Shown here: positions 1-11,082 of the stretch, in pieces
Layout: every line of letters begins with the position of its first letter
How positions within the stretch are numbered: position 1 is the stretch's first letter
Source of the DNA: Riptortus pedestris
Lineage: Eukaryota; Arthropoda; Insecta; Hemiptera; Alydidae
Reading direction: 5' to 3'
DNA: 64,000 bases
NCBI GenBank assembly: GCA_019009955.1
Contig: CM032228.1
Location: 98,150,501-98,214,500, forward strand
Program-made: the position numbers and the translations under genes
The notes under the pieces: model-generated
Seen by the model: the letters and a program-made list of their open reading frames with translations, nothing else
Database searches by the model: none
What the model was told of the DNA's origin: nothing

Positions 1-1560
1 AATAACTGAATACTCCCTTTATAAATTATTATTATTAAGCTACAGTATTATTTTTTGGGAGTCTAGTTCAGCCAAGATTTTGCCTAAGAAAACGTTTTAA
101 CCTTTACAAGCTATAATATAAGTATCAATTAAATGTTTACTCAGACAACAGTAATGTACGGCAGGAGTAAGAATGGAAATCATAAGTTACTTTAAATTTC
201 AAAGAGACAAACCAACGGCTGAATAAAGCGTCTGTGTATAAAGGAGATAAAGCATAAAGCAGAGGGCAACTCAAAGAGCAGTAAATAAATCTCTTGTGAG
301 TTGGAGATTTCTGTCCTTACAAAGAGAGACCTAGAAGAGAAGGTGAAATGCTTTTCTGATGTAAGTAAGCTATGTGGAAAAGAGAACCAAATGGAAAGAA
401 AGAAGGAAAATATAGAGCAGTTAATGAGGAAGTGCTTGGAATAGTGAATGATCACTTTGAAAAGCAGCTGAATAGGTGAAGAGTTGTAAAGCGTCATGAT
501 ATGGACCTGCATGAAAAAATCAAGGACTGGTCAAGGTGCTAGTTATCCCAGTTTTTGACAGTGATGTGTCAAAAATATGTTTAAGCATTTCATAATTTAA
601 TTGGCTTATTCAAAACGATTCAAATGGACCATTCAAAAGAAGAATGGCAACAATATTAATGCGAATGTAATAAGAAATTACTTAGAACACGGACTGCTTC
701 TAGCAGCGTACTAAATGTTTAATAGAATGGCCCCGTACAACGAAAGATGTACAATTGGTCAGGTATAGTTTAGAAGGATTGTTCATTTCGGATCAGGTCT
801 TTACCCTGAAACAGACTTTCAAGGAACGTGGATTGTAGAGCAGGACGTATACCATACTAAGTTACTTCAAAGAATCATAACATTCAATGAAAAAAGTTGT
901 CATAGAAAAAAAATGGAACAATTGGAGATTCAAGAAAATTTATCAGACTGGCCTGTATGTGTAACAGTGGCTCTTGCTGTCTTGTGGTAATACCAGAGAT
1001 GACTGAGGCCTTCCAGATTGCCAGAATGGAGGCAAGTGTATTATTTGTCTCCCATCCTGATCACCCTAGCATTCAAAAGGAATCATCAATACGAATTCGG
1101 GGCATATGTTGGAAAAATGAAATAATCCAAGTATAAAAAGATAATGATAGTTTGGGAGCAAGAAAGAGGGCATTACTATCCCGTTAGCAATAGAGATATG
1201 CTTCCTATTTAATCAAGAACGCATTAGAAAGAGTTGTTATACAACTTCACTGTAGGAGATGTTTCCTTCCTAAATGATGGTGGCATCAAATATTTCAGAT
1301 GCTCCATAATCTTATCAATGAATAGTTGATTGGAATCAACTTGATCTGATAAATAAGAGCAAAAGTGTTTCTTCCGGCATCTCTAGTCTTAAGGTCAAGG
1401 AAAATCTATGGGCCTTGAAAGTGAGGGCCTCTAACTTCGTTATAAAACTAGTACTGATACATCATACAGGAATGCATGAGTGTTGACCAATACCCTTGAA
1501 GTAAAAGTTGAAAGGTTTTAGCTCTTTTCAGATTGTCAGAACCATAATAGACCCATAATT
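1..1560. other. AT-rich stretch, no recognised feature
   Basis: Open reading frames here are short and interrupted, and none has a recognisable motif. The right part (about 1000-1560) may be decayed upstream sequence of the LINE remnant that follows, but I could not align it to any motif. A short imperfect inverted repeat (ATTGACTGTT / AACAGTCAAT) lies at about 1593-1617. Confidence 0.5.
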
Positions 1561-1617
1561 CTATCTTAACATACATATTTGGTTAAATAATTGACTGTTG
1601 AAACAAAACAGTCAATT

Positions 1618-1840
1618 TAACTCGATATGAAAGCTAGAAGGTTAAGATAGGTTGAGCATATAGCAAGACGTACCCTGACTGGCTCCTTATTGCATTCAAC
1701 GAATTACAGAACTCAGAAGGGGGGGGGGTGTGAGATCAGATAGGTTGACTGCGAAAAGATAGGTGTTATAGAGTTCCACATCACGGCAAAGGAAATCCAG
1801 TGCCTAAGATGGAGGTCTCCTAGTAGCAACAGAAAGCCTT
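1618..1840 (+). pseudogene. Decayed non-LTR retrotransposon, C-terminal end of reverse transcriptase ORF
   Basis: Translation in broken frames gives KARRLR-stop-VEHIARRTLTG followed, after a run of Gs, by a TAKEIQCLRWRS-like segment in another frame. This fits the C-terminal tail common to many animal LINE polyproteins: an 'RLRW-GH-AR' motif, a basic linker, then 'TA-(R/K)-x-x-x-x-WR'. The stop sits where the family has tryptophan (TAG for TGG), and the frame shifts at the G run, so the copy is dead. No intact endonuclease or polymerase core was found upstream. The family (RTE, Jockey or related) cannot be told from this tail. Confidence 0.45.
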
Positions 1841-2411
1841 AACGAAAAGTTCATCGAAAAAAAAGAAAATCCCTTCTAACGTTTTTTTTTGTTAATCCCC
1901 TGCGAGTATTCGGATAAATTCCCTAATTGGGACATTAAGTTCAGGACCACTAATGACGTTTCCACCACCCTAAGTCAGCACGTCTACCTTCTCCTTTTCC
2001 TCTTATCCACTTTGTCCAGGAATTCTGATCTGTGTTACCTAACTCATTCTAGAAAACATTAATAATCCATCTTATTAATAAATATTATTCCACTAAACTT
2101 GTATATTATCAGCGCCTTAATAGAGGCCTGTCTATCTAAATTGGTTGTCAGTTGAATACTTGTCTCTTTAACAGCTCTGTCGTTCCCACAATGGAACACC
2201 TACCTAAGAAAAAGTCGATATCTCCCCAGAGGTATTGCCTTCTCCAAGCCTAATGATGGAATAAACACACCTGTTCCCCGCTTCTCATTCAAGCAGCCAT
2301 CTCTATAAACCACTTCTTTAGACCTGTTCATTTCTCCAAACCTCTCCTCTTCATGGTTATTTTTTTCATTATATCTCATCTGAAAGACCACCTGCTTTTT
2401 CACTTTTAAAC
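1841..2411. other. No recognised feature
   Basis: AT-rich DNA between the LINE tail and the 189-bp repeat locus. Nothing supportable was seen apart from a 74-codon open frame on the minus strand without recognisable motifs. Confidence 0.4.
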
Positions 2412-2578
2412 CCACGTAGTCCACGATTAATAACGGGGTTTAATGTAATGGTTTTCGTGCCATACAGGCTATCCTGTATGGAATGGGTTATGGTGGTGAC
2501 AAATGTAGTGATACGCCTTATGAGGTAATTGGGCTGCCACCAGTGAACCCATTCATAAAGGGCAGTGAGGATGCGGCT
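2412..2578 (-). repeat. Inverted, diverged unit of the 189-bp tandem repeat
   Basis: This segment is the reverse complement of the units in the adjacent array. It shares the stretch reading TAGTGATACGC(C)TTATGAGG, then GGTAATTGGGCTGCCACC and TTCATAAAGGGC. It differs from the direct units by more substitutions and small indels than they differ from each other, so it is older or outside their homogenisation. With the array it makes an inverted arrangement. Confidence 0.8.
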
Positions 2579-2593
2579 CTAGAATAAAATATA

Positions 2594-3352
2594 TTGGGAT
2601 TAACGAGAACCATTAAATTAAACCACGATACGAAACGTGACTACGTAAACCCACGTGTCGTAAACCATACATCCACACCGCCCTTTATGAATCGGTTCAA
2701 TGGTGGCAGCCCAATTACCTCATTAAGCGTATCACTACAGTCGTTGTTGTTAAAATCCATAGCTCATCGAATAGACGATAGACTGTATTGTACAAGAACC
2801 ATTAAATTAAACCACGATACCAATCGTAGACTGAGAAACCCCCGTTTCGTAAACCACCCATCCACACCGCCCTTTATGAATCGGTTCAATGGTGGCAGCC
2901 CAATTACCTCATTAAGCGTATCACTACAGTCGTTGTTGTTAAAATCCATAGCTCATCCAATAGACGATAGCCTGTATGGTACAAGAACTATTAAATTAAA
3001 CCACGATACCAATCGTAGACTGAGAAACCCACGTTTCGTAAACCACGCATCCTCACCGCCCTTTATGAATCGGTTCAGAGGTGGCAGTCCAATTACCTCA
3101 TTAAGCGTATCACTACAGTCGTTGTTGTTAAAATCCATAGCTCATCCAATAGACGATAGCCTGTATGGTACAAGAACTATTAAATTAAACCACGATACCA
3201 ATCGTAGACTGAGAAACCCACGTTTCGTAAACCACGCATCCTCACCGCCCTTTATGAATCGGTTCAGAGGTGGCAGTCCAATTACCTCATTAAGCGTATC
3301 ACTACAGTCGTTGTTGTTAAAATCCATAGCTCAACCAATACAGGCTAGCCTT
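2594..3352 (+). repeat. Tandem array, four 189-bp units
   Basis: The word ATTAAATTAAACCACGATAC recurs about every 189 bp (near 2612, 2801, 2990 and 3179). Units 3 and 4 are practically identical over about 170 bp. Unit 1 is the most diverged, and unit 4 ends in altered sequence (ACAGGCTAGCC) before unique DNA. Because 189 is 63 codons, the plus strand keeps a 253-codon open frame across all units, and the minus strand has a 61-codon frame in each of three units. Changes between units alter amino acids as freely as silent positions (for example Asn to Arg, Pro to Ala, Thr to Ser), which suggests a non-coding satellite rather than a protein with repeats. Coding cannot be fully excluded without transcript data. 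Confidence 0.9.
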
Positions 3353-3974
3353 TAAATTCTTGCCATCTTAGTCCTTAAGTACATGAGTCACATGTTTACA
3401 TAGCTGGGCACCTTAGGTAAACTAGACCATACCTTTTCATTACATTATTATATTTGTGGTCCGTATCCACTACACTTTTTTACATAAATAATGAGCATGT
3501 TGTTCATCCCATAATAAAAAACTTACTTTCAATCTTTAAAACTTACCAGACTTATATTTTATGAGGCGCAATTATGTGATGCTTTATTGCAAGCCATTGG
3601 AAATTAATAGACAAATTTTACATTTTTACAATTGTTGATGGAAATTCCGATTCCCTGAGGAAGTAAGTTGAAATGAAACCTGATTATCGAAAAGAGAAAC
3701 TAACTATATAACTCCTAAAAAAGTTGTATTGGATTCCAAAACAATACCCGTACACAAACTACAGCTTGATGTTCAAGAAGGAATTGATTGAGGTTAGAAA
3801 GGTTTGTATACTAGCTGTTGTCGGTGCACCTGGAACCACAGAAAGCAGATTTCTGCGGCTCTTCTCTGCTGAAGACTTGATGAGAATGTTATGATGGTAG
3901 ATTGCTATAATTGCTTGGAAAGAGAGGATTCACGATATGTATTTTGAATTCTAATTGCTGTTTTCAAACACTTT
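3353..3974. other. No recognised feature
   Basis: AT-rich DNA between the tandem array and the next LINE remnant. The part from about 3780 to 3970 has moderate base complexity and may be decayed LINE sequence, but no motif could be read. Confidence 0.4.
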
Positions 3975-4245
3975 GGCAATAATGCCTGACTAGAATAAAA
4001 GTTTTATCCAGGCCATGAAAAAAGGAGAGTGAATCTTCTAGGGAAAATCTTAAGACACAACGACTTCATCACAAACATATTTGAAGTTACGGTTCTTGGG
4101 CATAGAGAAAGTGGGAGATCTAGAAAAACGTATTTTGAAGACATCCAATTTAGTAATACGAAGAGAGAGCTTCTGAAAGAACAAAGTGGTTGCAACTACA
4201 AGGCAGAAAGGAAAAACTATAAAGCTTTAAACCAGTAAGCGATTC
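3975..4245 (+). pseudogene. Decayed LINE, C-terminal tail of reverse transcriptase ORF
   Basis: A TRIK-like peptide in one frame is followed by a frame change into VNLLGKILRHNDFITNIFE and VLGHRESGRSRKTY. This matches the tail of many arthropod LINE ORFs, which carry a 'LLGHILRH-(D/N)' motif, an acidic 'I-E-G-K-V-x-G' segment and a basic 'GRPR-x-(S/T)-(Y/W)' stretch. Here GRSRKTY replaces the last, and no in-frame start codon is needed. About 70 codons are open before a stop near 4236. The polymerase core is missing, so this is a 5'-truncated and mutated copy. A related scrap is near 16.32 kb. Confidence 0.55.
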
Positions 4246-6263
4246 AAAAATATGTAAATAATAAATATAGATGATAAATATAGTTGTGAGATTTTAATTC
4301 TTTCAAATTTATCTAATTAAAATTAATCTAAATTTTCTAAACTTAAGTGTGAATAAATTTCACTATGGCAAGGATTGTGGTTGACCACAGACTAGTGGCG
4401 TCACTTTTACAAATCACTGGTCTAGAGTATTCTAATAAAAACCCTAGTTTATTTAACTTTATAAGAGTTCAATTTTGGAGAAATATGGGATAACTATTTC
4501 ACAAACACATATTACAGTTTTATAACTTAAGTACAAGTACATTACTCTTCTATTTAGCTAAAATGATGATTTTTTGAGGTTGTGATTGTTTGTGGGTAAC
4601 TGCAAATTGGATATACTATTGTCATTTGCACTTATAATATTTATTAATAATATATATGCAATTTTTTATGTACAATCTAGGGTTATTACTCAAAGTCAAA
4701 AGAGAGTGAGTGCAATTATGAGGTTTGTTTGATGGGTAGCCAATATTAAAAGGGTTTTTGGCGTGTTGAGAATAATACGTTTAAGGGGAAATGATAAAAG
4801 AGAGTGTAAAGCATTCTCTTTCATTATACAGTTTATTTAGCTGGTGAGCTGTAGGATTTCTTTGCTGTTTGGTAAGTGTGTTAGATTAAACTGTCTCAAA
4901 ATTGAAGAATGGAGGACGCCTCGTTGGTGATGTCTCCTAATAGTGTTTTTGAAGCTTTTGGCGTCATTCGGCGTAGATATAACTGAGTGTATCGAATAAT
5001 ACAGTGATATGAACAACATGCCCATCGGAATCAATGTACTTTATCATTTTCTTTGTCTTTTGACTTTTAGTATTAAATATTTGTATGTAATTTGCAATAA
5101 GTTCATATTTGTGTTAGTAAATTTCTAATTTCAATATATTTTGAATGGGATATTAAATATCACATTCAAAAATAAAACAAATTTCGTTTCTTTGAGCTTT
5201 GTATGATTTAATCATAGACGACATTATCATAATTACCTGTTCATCAGCTAATAGCTTAACTTTTCAATTTAAATAGTGTTACCTACTTAGTTATGCAAAT
5301 TTGAATAAGTGGTCTTTGGTTTTGTTCGAGTGAAGTTTTTTGAAATGGATTCACGATAATTCTGTTTCCTTTAATTCATTATATAAGTATAATAGTTATC
5401 AAGGTGTAGCTGTCAGTATAATAATTATCGCGGTGTAGCTGTCTGGTAGCTTGGTGGGTACCTCTCCAGGAGATTTAGTTAAGTCTTTTACAAGGAAATT
5501 GATAGTTGTTTGTTGGTGGGTACCTACGGAACCAGATACCTTCCTCAGTTCATCATCTGGAACAGAATAAGTGATAAGTCGTTTTTTATGATTTTTGTCT
5601 TCATTATTTTTCCTCGATAAATTGTCAGTGTGTACTTAGTTTCTGTTATTTATAGCTGGAACTACTTGTTAACAGGAGTTTTGATTTCTTTGATGGGTTC
5701 AAACCTAGGAATACGCTAGGGACATTTTTCCTGTTGAAGTTTAGTTTGTCAGTCCTGTCTACTAATTTCAGAATTTTTCGCGAATGAATTGTATAATTTT
5801 CATTTGTTAGAGGTATCGCTTTTCTAATTTCTCTTTGGTTATGTCCTCTTTGAGTAAATTTTGTTTTCGTAGTGTTATTTGTTGCCATTTTGCGGTTAGG
5901 TGTTAGTTTCTCAGAAGGTAGTTCGTTTGTTACAGTTCAAAATATATCTATATAGCATAAGAGTGTAGGTTATATACTTCAATGTCCTGTGTTGCCAGAA
6001 CGGGGGAACTAGAAAATAGTTTATGATATGCCGTAATCATAGTCATTGCAGAACTTGGGAAATCGGTTTAGTATAAGCACTGTGAGGTGGACGTTTTGAC
6101 TTTGAGATATAGCTTACAAATCAATCATTACAAAGCTATTAATTACTATTTTTTTTTTAAATGAATTTATTTTGATGATAATTTGCTTAAATAATACTCA
6201 AGCTAATTTAGTAGTAGGAAATTCCAATTGTTCGGAATTATAAACGAATATTAGTATATCTAA
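4246..6263. other. AT-rich intergenic or intronic DNA
   Basis: No gene or known repeat recognised. Minus-strand frames at 4837-5034 and 5646-5888 show no motifs and read as chance. A small tandem duplication inside is listed separately. Confidence 0.5.
5386..5443. repeat. 29-bp direct duplication (two units)
   Basis: Two adjacent 29-bp units, beginning AGTATAATA(G/A)TTATC and ending GGTGTAGCTGTC, differ at three or four positions. A shorter motif, TTGGTGGGTACCT, also occurs twice just downstream (near 5451 and 5514). It is probably simple slippage. Confidence 0.75.
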
Positions 6264-6800
6264 TAAAACTCTAAGGTTTGATTTTCTATCTAACTTTCGC
6301 GGGGACACATTTTTTTATATCGTTTCAGTCCATTTCAAGAATAATGCCATCAAAATTGAAATTATTGTCTGTCTGTTCTCCAATTTGTAACTCGATCAGC
6401 CAGAAACAGCTCAAAACATTTCTACGGGCATTAATATCTGTGAGTCGACTATCCCAAGGTAGGCTGTATGAGAATTCAAATTTTCGACTTGAAGAGGGAA
6501 TTTTATCAACGTAAAATCACATATTCGCCAATATCTTCATTAATATTAATTTTTATCTGAAAATGGAAAGAACAAATTGTGTATTGAATAACAACTATTG
6601 GCCTGAAACGTTATTTACGATTATGATTGTCGAAGTTTTGATTTCCGATTTCATGTAGATTGTCAAGTTTTATACATCATTATGCAGGTAACTGCTACTG
6701 TCACCATACAATATAGTTTTTGACTATTTATTGCTGTTATTTTCATGAACTTTCAATGATATTATTGTTAAAAGATAACAAAACATAACAGTTGCATTAT
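6264..6800 (+). repeat. Interspersed repeat family E, copy 1 (longest)
   Basis: This block matches 9183-9619 along nearly its whole length. Shared words include CTCTAAGGTTTG, TTTCGCGGGGACACATTT, TGTGAGTCGACTATCCCAAG and CACATATTCGCCAATATCTT. The right part shares TATGCAGGTAACTGCTAC and TTTCATGAACTTTCAATGAT. Copy 1 has about 100 bp (6545-6655) that copy 2 lacks. No transposase ORF or clear terminal repeats were seen, so it is a non-autonomous element of unknown class. The 78-codon frame inside it is not conserved between copies. Confidence 0.75.
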
Positions 6801-7942
6801 ATTACAGGGTTTTTCATTTGAATTTATAAAACATTAAAGAGTATGCTTACAAGAGAATAGGGGGTAAACATTTCTGAGAGTAAACCACGCTGCAAAAAAA
6901 AAACTAGTAGTTAAAAGGAAGTTGACCTCGGCATCTTACTGTTAAGATAGCAGATCTTGAGGGCATGCGGAATGAAGATGAAGTCTTTTTACCAAATTTA
7001 ACTAATGCCTTAAATGCTTTATTAATTAAAGACTTAATATTTGACTGCTATTACGTGTAATTGGTAGTGTGATTTTAGCAATTAGATATGCATATTCTTT
7101 AAACATACTATAAGAATAGTATTTCTGTTTTGGTTATTAAGCACATCCACTTTTGACATTTCCTTCTGTGATTGTATGTGAATTGTTTATTCTATTGTGT
7201 GAGTGGCCTATGCTTAAAATATTTTCCTCTGGTTATTTACAAAACTTTGTTGACTTTTTCCACAATAAACATCGACTGTGTAGGAACTATTATACAATGA
7301 TGATATCTTTATGTATATTTTTTATACACGATGTGAAGTTTACGTTCATAACTTCATTTTAGCTCCAAGGTTTGGAAAATGTAGTGAAGAAATGTGTTGT
7401 ATAGATATTTTTTATTCCCAGTTCCTTGGTAGTACAAAGGTTTTTCCCCTCCTCATTTTTCACTAGTACAAAATACCTTGGGTTGTAGAACAAATTTTCC
7501 TTCAGTGCGATAAAAAATATGGATAGATAGGGTGTCGGTTAGTGGCTTTATCGGGAGTAGAGGTCGAATATGGGCTGGCTGCGGCTAGAAATAAACTTGG
7601 GTCTCTGGAAAACATGTTGACCTGCCAGCGCACACTCCTACCAGCCTATAACTTAGCCCCCTTCTCGTCTCTAGGGAGCTCGTAAAACTTTCATTATAAC
7701 AGCCCTGGCTCACCTTACGTCTATTGTATGGCTCTATTTAATTTCAAAATATATGGTATTCTCTTCATTTATTTATTCAGAGTTCCGAAGTTAAGGTGGA
7801 TGCGGTGTAAATAAAATAACAGTTTCATCCAAAGAAGTTGATTCCACAGCGACTGTACGTTTAAGGTGGCTTCAATGTTTCAGATGATCAAATCCTTATA
7901 TAACCAAAATTAATTCAACTAACACGATAACTAACTTCATTT
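6801..7942. other. No recognised feature
   Basis: AT-rich DNA. The segment 7560-7720 has higher GC content than its surroundings but no readable frame or known motif. Confidence 0.45.
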
Positions 7943-8583
7943 TTAATAAGTTCATCACGTAGGGGCTGAGTAAAATAATCAGATTCCCCTCGTACTGGTA
8001 TAACACTCTTTTGATAAGACATTTTTCGTTCCGACACATAATAACGTAGATATTTTGAATTACCGAATTCCCAATCCTCTAACCCCCCTCCCCCTATTCC
8101 TGGACAGATCACAACCATTAACGGATATGATAGTTAGTGTTGACTGAAACATTTATACATCGAGCATGGTATAGAACAAGTAAACATCTTTTTAACAAGA
8201 ACGTAGAATATTAATTAATTAATTCTGACGTCATCACGCAACGAATTTGCACGTATTTCGCATAATAAAGGCCTGTTGGTAACAATATTTGGTATCTAAG
8301 CTTAGAAAAAATCGGTTGGTGATATAACAGCAATAACAATAAGTTAATAACACATAAGTAGGAGTGGAGGTTTACTAAAAGCTGATTCATGATAAAGAAA
8401 ATTTGTAGACAATTAAGTTTGCAACATTGGTTTTATAGACTTATTCAATCCGACGTATAACGAAGATATTTCTGCTGATTATATTTCTGCCATGAACAAA
8501 CTCGATCTTTAGTTTTGTAAGAAGGTTTATATATGGAGTTTGGTTATAAGAAATGCTACCGCTAGAGCGGTAACAGACAAGTA

Positions 8584-8636
<53 letters not shown>

Positions 8637-8757
8637 TAACGGGCCTCATTTTCGTCATCTGCTAGGTAGGATCTATCTACATTTGAGGAGAATTTTCGAA
8701 AATCGTGTGATGAGTACGACCACAATAGCTGATTTCGCCTATGGGAAGTCTGTAAAA
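7943..8757 (+). mobile_element. Helitron-like family A, copy 1 (diverged, near full length)
   Basis: The left end (TTCATCACGTAGGGGCTGAG) is a diverged form of the family A start GTCCGTCACGCAGGGGCTGC. The right end has GATTTCGCCTATGGGAAGTC where other copies have the hairpin GATTTCCCTTAAGGGAAATC, followed by TGTAAAA for TGCTAAA. Between are the family's inner blocks: a C-rich stretch near 8080, a block like ATCCGACGTATAACG, TACCGCTAGAGCGGTAACAG, a (GT)(TA) tract, then TCATTTTCGTCATCTGCTAG. The C-rich plus 'cattaacg' block appears twice, so the full element carries a duplicated internal unit. It has no coding capacity. Confidence 0.7.
8583..8631. repeat. (GT)n(TA)n microsatellite inside family A copy
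   Basis: A short GT run passes into about 20 TA repeats. It lies at the position where other family A copies carry their dinucleotide tract, so it travels with the element. The plus-strand Tyr-Ile frame here is an artefact of the repeat. Confidence 0.95.
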
Positions 8758-8869
8758 ATCAAGGTATAATTCCAATTTTAGTTGCAAGGTTTAGGGTTTA
8801 GTTGCAATTAAGAAGAAAATCTCGTTCTATATAACCGTAGAAACATTCGATTAATATCTGCCCCAAATA

Positions 8870-9180
8870 CGATCCACACTTTACTGCCAGATACAGCTGC
8901 TGGCCTGATGACCGGGTTTTAACTATCCATTATCACCTTTCTGGAGGGACTTTAATTTGGATTCGCCTGGCATAAAAGCCCCGGTGGGCTTTTCATATTA
9001 TTTTCCACTCTATTGAGCTCCATAACTATCCATCCCAGATACTTAAAAGTCTTACAACTGGACTCCCCCCCCCCAATTCGGGAGAGCCTCTAATCTCCAC
9101 GGTCCTTCTAGGAATTCAAATATCCTCCAGAGTATCCTAGCACTGGCGGTGCTATATTACTATCGGCCATCAGCACATCT
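8870..9180 (-). pseudogene. Decayed LINE reverse transcriptase fragment
   Basis: Reverse-strand translation gives FKYLGW, then IVMELNRVENNMKS, and after two stops NPVIRPAAVSGSKVW. These fit the thumb region of many animal LINE polymerases, where 'FKYLG' is followed about 60-80 residues later by 'VI-(R/K)-P-x-x-x-x-GSE-(T/S)-W'. Stops and a run of ten Cs show the copy is inactive. The order on the minus strand is correct for the family. The polymerase active-site motif was not found. Confidence 0.5.
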
Positions 9181-9182
9181 AA

Positions 9183-9619
9183 AAAAACTCTAAGGTTTGT
9201 TTTTCTATCTAGCTTTCGCGGGGACACATTTTTATTTATCGTTTCAGACCATTTCTAGAACAATGTCATCAAAATGGAAATTATTATCGGTCTGTTCTCC
9301 TGTTTGTTACTGAATCAGTCAAATTCGGCTCAAATCTTATCTGATATTATTATCTGTGAGTCGACTATCCCAAGGCACAACATAGGCTATATAAGGATTT
9401 CAATTTTCGACTTGGAGAGAGGATTTACTTCAACGTAAAATCACATATTCGCCAATATCTTCATTAATGTAAATTTAAATGTCAAGTTTTATACATAATT
9501 ATGCAGGTAACTGCTACAGTCACGATACAATATAGTATTTCACTATTTATTGTTATTGTTTTCATGAACTTTCAATGATATTATTATTGTTTCCCGTCAA
9601 AACATAACAGTTGTATTAT
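9183..9619 (+). repeat. Interspersed repeat family E, copy 2
   Basis: It is collinear with 6264-6800 apart from a gap of about 100 bp near 9475 that brings GTAAATTTAAA next to TGTCAAGTTTTATACAT. Otherwise differences are scattered substitutions. It includes an extra GCACAACATAGGCTATA stretch also present in copy 3. Confidence 0.75.
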
Positions 9620-9802
9620 CCTAGCGTACAGACAAGAAAATACGATATAATTCTGATCAGGCATTATCCACAATGAGAAAAAGTTGAAAGTGATTAGCTG
9701 ACTGTGTTACCCGGCGTTGTGGGTTGAAATAAAGCTGGAATCTCCTGGAAATTTATTAATGTTTTTCTATTAAACTCTCCTATCAATATTATAAGATCAT
9801 GG

Positions 9803-9807
9803 TAATA

Positions 9808-9869
<62 letters not shown>
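9803..9869. repeat. (TA)n microsatellite
   Basis: About 30 TA repeats with a short TGTG interruption at the left. The minus-strand Tyr-Ile frame over it is an artefact. Confidence 0.95.
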
Positions 9870-9873
<4 letters not shown>

Positions 9874-10056
9874 CACAATCTTCTTGAGGCATTGCCATGG
9901 AACGTTGTTAAATGTCATTTTGTGGCTGAAAGATGGAACTCAGAAAGTGGAAAGTATAAAATAAAATTATAACATATGCTAACAGTCATATTAGATATAC
10001 GAGTATATAGATATAAAATATACAATTTCACTCTAATGAAATATTAATAAAATCTA

Positions 10057-10278
10057 GGGGCTCAGGTTAGCCATGTCAGTTAAAGCGTTGCCTTTAATAT
10101 TACATGGTAAACCTAGAGCAGCGAGTTCGATTCCGGCATGGACAAAGGAATTTATTTAGTGACGGAACTCATTAACTAAAATTCTTAGTCCCACCCTGGC
10201 TAGAAACGGGTGGTGGTGACATGTAGATGATCCGTCCCAATTAGCCTTAGTTGCAAGAAGAGGACGTTAATAAATAAT
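10057..10278 (+). mobile_element. SINE family S, copy 1 (tRNA-like head)
   Basis: The left part resembles a tRNA-derived head: GGTTAGCCATGTCAGTTAAA as a possible A box, and GAGTTCGATTCC, close to the RNA polymerase III B-box consensus GGTTCGANTCC. The body reads GGAATTTATTTAGTGACGG and CTTAGTCCCACCCTGGCTAG. The tail is rich in TAA repeats (TTAATAAATAA). Four other copies or parts are in this window (15.3, 21.0, 27.8 inverted and 59.2 kb). It is not a working tRNA gene because no cloverleaf can be closed around the B box. Confidence 0.75.
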
Positions 10279-10654
10279 TTAATTTTCAATAAATGCTATT
10301 TAGGGACTGGACGTTGGAATAAACATATTGGATTTCGTAAATTTAATAACGTTGGACGACTTAAAAAGGATTCATAACGAAATTCGTTCTATACATTTTT
10401 ACAATGAAATCAATATTAACGACGACATTGACGAATATATGCTTTGATGTCGAAGTAAGCTCCCACTCCTGAGGGTGGTATACAAGTATATACAAAGAAA
10501 TACAAAATGTTTTTTCAACTCTATGAGGCATTTTCATAGAATACGAATACAATTTATGGCTACAGGAAGTCAAAACATTGAAATTGTTAAATAAAAATAA
10601 CGTTTTAGGACTGCAATCTTTTCTAAACACAATTTATTATTTTCATTTTTTCCA

Positions 10655-10920
10655 TAAACCCAAGGTTAAGGAAGATATTGTCGAATTCGGCGTCGAATTA
10701 AACCCCTACTCGTAGTTGAATATTTGAATTCTCATATAACCTATGTTGTACCTCGTGATAGTTGACTCACAAATATAACGTAAAAGTCCACTGAAATCCT
10801 TTGAGCCGTTTTAGAGTGATTGAGTAACAAAAGGGTGGACAAACAGAGAGCCAACATTGACAATTTTGATAACACTGTTTTTAGAATGCTATGAAACGCG
10901 AGAAAATGTTCCTTCACCCC
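10655..10920 (-). repeat. Interspersed repeat family E, copy 3 (inverted, diverged)
   Basis: The reverse complement contains TGTGAGTCAACTATCACGAG, ACAACATAGGTTATATGAGA and an AATATCTTCCTTA segment, collinear with copies 1 and 2. Upstream of these it has TTGTTACTCAATCACT followed by AAAACGGCTCAAA, parallel to copy 2. It is more diverged than copies 1 and 2 are from each other. Confidence 0.6.
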
Positions 10921-10969
10921 AAATTTAAAAAGTAATCAGACAAACAGTGGAGTCATATTTATATGGATT

Positions 10970-11031
10970 CATTTGCTTGTCTGTTACCGCCCTAGCCGTC
11001 GCAATGCCTATTTGATCCCCACCAATTTTTA

Positions 11032-11082
<51 letters not shown>

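Noticed and set aside
2594..3355. 253-codon plus-strand ORF as a repeat-containing protein gene
   Set aside because: Its openness follows from the 189-bp period. Changes between units are not biased to silent sites, and 61-codon frames on the other strand are equally open.
10120..10150. tRNA gene suggested by GAGTTCGATTCC
   Set aside because: No acceptor stem or anticodon arm can be built around it, and the same sequence recurs in five SINE copies.
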